Assembly: GCF_016107705.1 (NCBI RefSeq)
Contig: NZ_JAEHGC010000005.1
Span: 248,001 to 312,000, forward strand
Source of the DNA: Neobacillus cucumis
Lineage (GTDB): Bacteria; Bacillota; Bacilli; Bacillales_B; DSM-18226
Reading direction: 5' to 3'
DNA length: 64,000 nucleotides
Of the stretch, positions 61,462 through 64,000 are shown in pieces (the stretch's first letter is position 1; each line of letters begins with the position of its first letter). The notes beneath the pieces are model-generated. The model was not told where the DNA came from and ran no database searches. It worked only from the letters and a program-made list of their open reading frames with translations. The position numbers and the translations under genes are program-made.

Positions 61462-61631
61462 AATATTCTAAAATATTTAACTAAGATTTACGTTACACCT
61501 GTTCTAGTATTCTGTCAATAAATTTGTGATACATTTAACAAAGTGATATAAGGTATAAAAATCTCCAGCTATTGTCCACTTTCAATTTTCTTAATGGCTG
61601 TTTAGTTTATGTAATCAAAATCCTTAAACAA

Positions 61632-61653
61632 TAAAAACCCTCCAAGAGGAGGG
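61632..61653 (-). terminator. Intrinsic terminator of the SPW gene
   Basis: CCCTCC (61638-61643) and GGAGGG (61648-61653). The T-run is on the minus strand. Confidence 0.75.
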
Positions 61654-61692
61654 AAGCGTACTCCAATATTAAGCATTAATCTTGCTGTACCA

Positions 61693-61863
61693 TCAAGGAT
61701 TATTATTTTTCACCTTGTTTCCTGTCCAAATCGCTAAAATAAGAAGGATAACTCCAAATATGATGCTGTTCCATAAGGCGCCGGTGTTGTCAGTAAATTT
61801 GTATACCCACGGAGAGAAAAATACCCATATACCAATTAAACCTGTAAGCCATAGCTGCCACAT
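61693..61863 (-). CDS. SPW-repeat small membrane protein (56 aa)
   Basis: A short minus-strand frame with two hydrophobic helices. MWQLWLTGLIGIWVFFSPWV carries the SPW motif; NTGALWNSIIFGVILL follows, then a Lys/Asn tail. SPW proteins have one or two such helical hairpins and unknown function. GGAAGGGG lies about 10 bases before the ATG, and a terminator follows. Confidence 0.75.
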   Translation of the reverse strand: MWQLWLTGLIGIWVFFSPWVYKFTDNTGALWNSIIFGVILLILAIWTGNKVKNNNP

Positions 61864-62010
61864 CAAATATCGACCCCTTCCAAAGAAGATTCGAATATTG
61901 GAGTACTTACCTTATCCTATTCACCTTTTTTGAAAAACATTACCTTAACGTTAAAAACAATTTTTATACTGTCTTGAGCAATTAAGAAAAAAGCTCCGTT
62001 AAACTTAGTT

Positions 62011-62140
62011 GTTGATTTCCGCTCCGGGATGCTCGCTTTCCGCGGGGCAGGCGGTGAGCCTCCTCGGCGCTTAAGCGCCTGTGGGGTCTCACCTGTCCCG
62101 CTGCTCCCGCAGGAGTCTCGCACCTTCCGCTCCAATCAAC
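62011..62140. repeat. GC-rich dispersed Bacillaceae repeat element
   Basis: A 130-bp element bounded by GTTGATT and AATCAAC inverted ends. It is strikingly GC-rich in an AT-rich neighbourhood and holds several palindromes, including GGCGCTTAAGCGCC. I recognise phrases such as AGGTGAGACCCCACAGGCGC (minus strand) from repeats scattered through Bacillus-group genomes. Frames through it are not credible genes. Confidence 0.8.
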
Positions 62141-62296
62141 GTTTTTCAAAATTTACATTGTCCTTTAACACAGCTAAGAAAAAATTGTGATTCATCGCAT
62201 ACAATTTAAACATATCCTGGCCATTCATTCTTGTTAATGTGAGAAGTTCAGTTTAAAATGGCTCTATGTTCTGCCATTGTCTGGAGGTTAATAGAT

Positions 62297-63553
62297 TTGG
62301 AGAATCAAAGAGTGAATTCGATCCTGTTATTATTTGTGGTGTTTGGCGGCTTTTTTATCTTTGGTTTATCGGAAAATGTTAAAGGCCCGGCGCTGCCGGC
62401 CATGCAGTCCGAATTCAAACTACACGAATCTCAGCTTGGATTCTTACTTGCCCTAAATTCTCTCGGATATCTGCTGGCGTGCTCTTTTACTTCAAACCTG
62501 TCCAATAAGATCGGAATTAAATGGATAGGAATCCTTGCATTTGCCTCGATGACATTGTCGGGTATTTTCATGTTCTTATCTAAGGGGTATACATCTTTAA
62601 CGCTATCTTATTTTATGTTATATCTGGGAAACGGAATACTCGAGATTGGGCTTGGAATCATGGCTGCCCGCATATTTACCAAGAACACGGGGACGATGAT
62701 GAACCTTGCCCATTTTTTTTATGGCCTTAGTTCAATCGGGGCTCCTATTTTGGGTGCTTCCATGATGGGATGGAATGTTTTGAATGGGGAACTTGGCTGG
62801 CGTGGTATGTATTTAATGGTTCTTTCACTATCGATTTTGCCCATCATTCCTTCATTTTTCGGAAGGTTTCCAGAAGAACATCAAAAAGATGGGGAATCCA
62901 CATCGTTTCGTAATCTGATTCGGGATCCGATTGCTTGGAAGATTGTGGCCATCCTTTCGTTTGGAGTGGTGTCTGAAATATCAATTGGAAGCTGGCTTGT
63001 TTATTATTTGGAAAATGCTTATGATTGGTCATTAAATAGAGCTTCAGGAATGCTTTCGTCCTTTTTTCTATTCTTTACCCTTTCAAGGCTGATTGCCGGA
63101 CCCATCACTGATAAAATTGGCTATACTCTTTCCATTATGATATTTTCTGCCTTTTCAGGTGTATGCAGCCTTGCAGCTGTTTTCAGCGGAGAAAAAGGGG
63201 CGATTCTATTTGCTATTGCAGGTATTGGGATTGCTCCAATTTATCCGACAGTTATGGCGCTGCTTGCCAAACAATACTCTAAAGGAGTAGGGACAGCGAT
63301 CACTTTTACGGTGACTCTCTTGGGAATTTCCAGTATTATAGGAAATTTGCTTGTGGGTTTTATCATCGATTTTTTCAATCGAGTATTTGGACAGAAGAGT
63401 GTGGGGGGAGAAATAATTGGCCTTCAGGCAGGTTATGTATTTATCGCAGGAATGGCCATCCTATGCTCAGTTTATAGCGTGTCTTTATATAAAACCCTTC
63501 GAAACCAAAATAAGGTTGAAGGAAAGGTAAAAGGTTCAGAAATGGGATTCTGA
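62297..63553 (+). CDS. Major facilitator superfamily transporter
   Basis: 418 residues, 12 predicted helices. LPAMQSEFKLHESQLGFLLALN and SNLSNKIGIKWIG (motif A position) fit the fucose/glucose-type MFS branch, with FGRFPEEHQ at the mid-loop. TTG at 62297 is 9 bases after GGAGG; an earlier start at 62258 lacks one. A glycosidase gene follows, so it may carry a glycoside or sugar. A terminator overlaps the stop. Confidence 0.87.
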   Translation: MENQRVNSILLLFVVFGGFFIFGLSENVKGPALPAMQSEFKLHESQLGFLLALNSLGYLLACSFTSNLSNKIGIKWIGILAFASMTLSGIFMFLSKGYTSLTLSYFMLYLGNGILEIGLGIMAARIFTKNTGTMMNLAHFFYGLSSIGAPILGASMMGWNVLNGELGWRGMYLMVLSLSILPIIPSFFGRFPEEHQKDGESTSFRNLIRDPIAWKIVAILSFGVVSEISIGSWLVYYLENAYDWSLNRASGMLSSFFLFFTLSRLIAGPITDKIGYTLSIMIFSAFSGVCSLAAVFSGEKGAILFAIAGIGIAPIYPTVMALLAKQYSKGVGTAITFTVTLLGISSIIGNLLVGFIIDFFNRVFGQKSVGGEIIGLQAGYVFIAGMAILCSVYSVSLYKTLRNQNKVEGKVKGSEMGF

Positions 63554-63563
63554 ACCTTTTACC
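63529..63563 (+). terminator. Intrinsic terminator overlapping the MFS gene stop
   Basis: AAAAGGTTCAGAA (63529-63541) and TTCTGAACCTTTT (63548-63560) are perfect arms. Confidence 0.9.
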
Positions 63564-63648
63564 TTTTATAATAATAAGAATGTACTTATTTTATAAGGAA
63601 GAGAACCTTATAAATTCACTCAAAAAACGAATATTAATGAAGGAATAA

Positions 63649-64000
<352 letters not shown>

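Noticed and set aside
61682..61933. 83-codon plus-strand frame
   Set aside because: It is antisense to the better supported SPW gene and has no ribosome binding site.
61917..62135. 72-codon minus-strand frame
   Set aside because: It is mostly the GC-rich dispersed repeat and has low-complexity, unrelated content.

Overview
The window reads as chromosomal DNA of an endospore-forming, low-GC Firmicute of the family Bacillaceae, in the Bacillus/Neobacillus range. The support is spore genes (the 3' part of cotE, ytaF, yyaC, a DUF1657 gene), Bacillus-type AGGAGG ribosome binding sites with frequent TTG and GTG starts, intrinsic terminators after most units, an S-box riboswitch, cre-like sites and a WalR box. 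No rRNA, tRNA, CRISPR array, prophage or intact insertion sequence was seen.

Layout. 1-7 kb: cotE end, VOC protein, acetyltransferase, a YrzF-like kinase, then a tight trio (Lgt-like membrane protein, COG1964/tetraether-synthase-like radical SAM enzyme, small membrane protein), and a YugO-like K+ channel. 7-12 kb: HutD-family protein and a gluconate locus (gntP, RpiR regulator, gntK) with palindromic operators and cre sites. 12-15.5 kb: one-carbon operon fhs-folD-fchA. 15.7-36 kb: a SCO/FixH-type lipoprotein, then a large histidine-utilization region. That region has a RocR-like sigma-54 activator, a five-gene HAAT-type ABC transporter, hutU1, hutI, an M20 peptidase homolog, hutH, a polar amino acid ABC transporter, a second hutU (about 96% identical) and an APC permease. 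36-40 kb: ytaF, an XRE-DUF1232 protein, tatC, a ylmA-like ATPase and a 52-bp tandem repeat array. 40-48.5 kb: fermentation and acetoin genes (adhE with Rex-type sites; acoR and acoABC with a sigma-54 promoter). 48.6-52 kb: cell-wall amidase, LysM-NlpC/P60 endopeptidase and prsA. 52-56 kb: a PrpF-like isomerase, LysR regulator and CitMHS carboxylate transporter sharing an operator motif. 56-64 kb: yyaC, DRE-TIM aldolase, hydrolase, PAP2 phosphatase, DUF1657, a SAM-riboswitch-controlled MetE-like methyltransferase, an SPW protein, a GC-rich dispersed repeat, an MFS transporter and the start of a GH1 glycosidase.

How the genes work together. The strongest system-level signal is a sigma-54 histidine regulon. 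Three -24/-12 promoters (ABC operon, hutU1, hutU2) each carry two copies of a 17-bp element close to TGCAAAWWWWATCTGCR, 78-79 bp apart, and the activator gene lies beside the first pair. This differs from the HutP antitermination control known in B. subtilis. Imported histidine would pass through HutH, HutU and HutI to formiminoglutamate. No formiminoglutamase or formiminotransferase lies in the window, but FchA, FolD and Fhs could route the formimino carbon into folate if a transferase is encoded elsewhere.

The second notable system is the Lgt-like/radical SAM/membrane-protein trio at 3.4-5.9 kb. Its cysteine pattern suggests a multi-cluster radical SAM enzyme acting on lipid chains. The product is unknown and the assignment is an inference from motifs and context.
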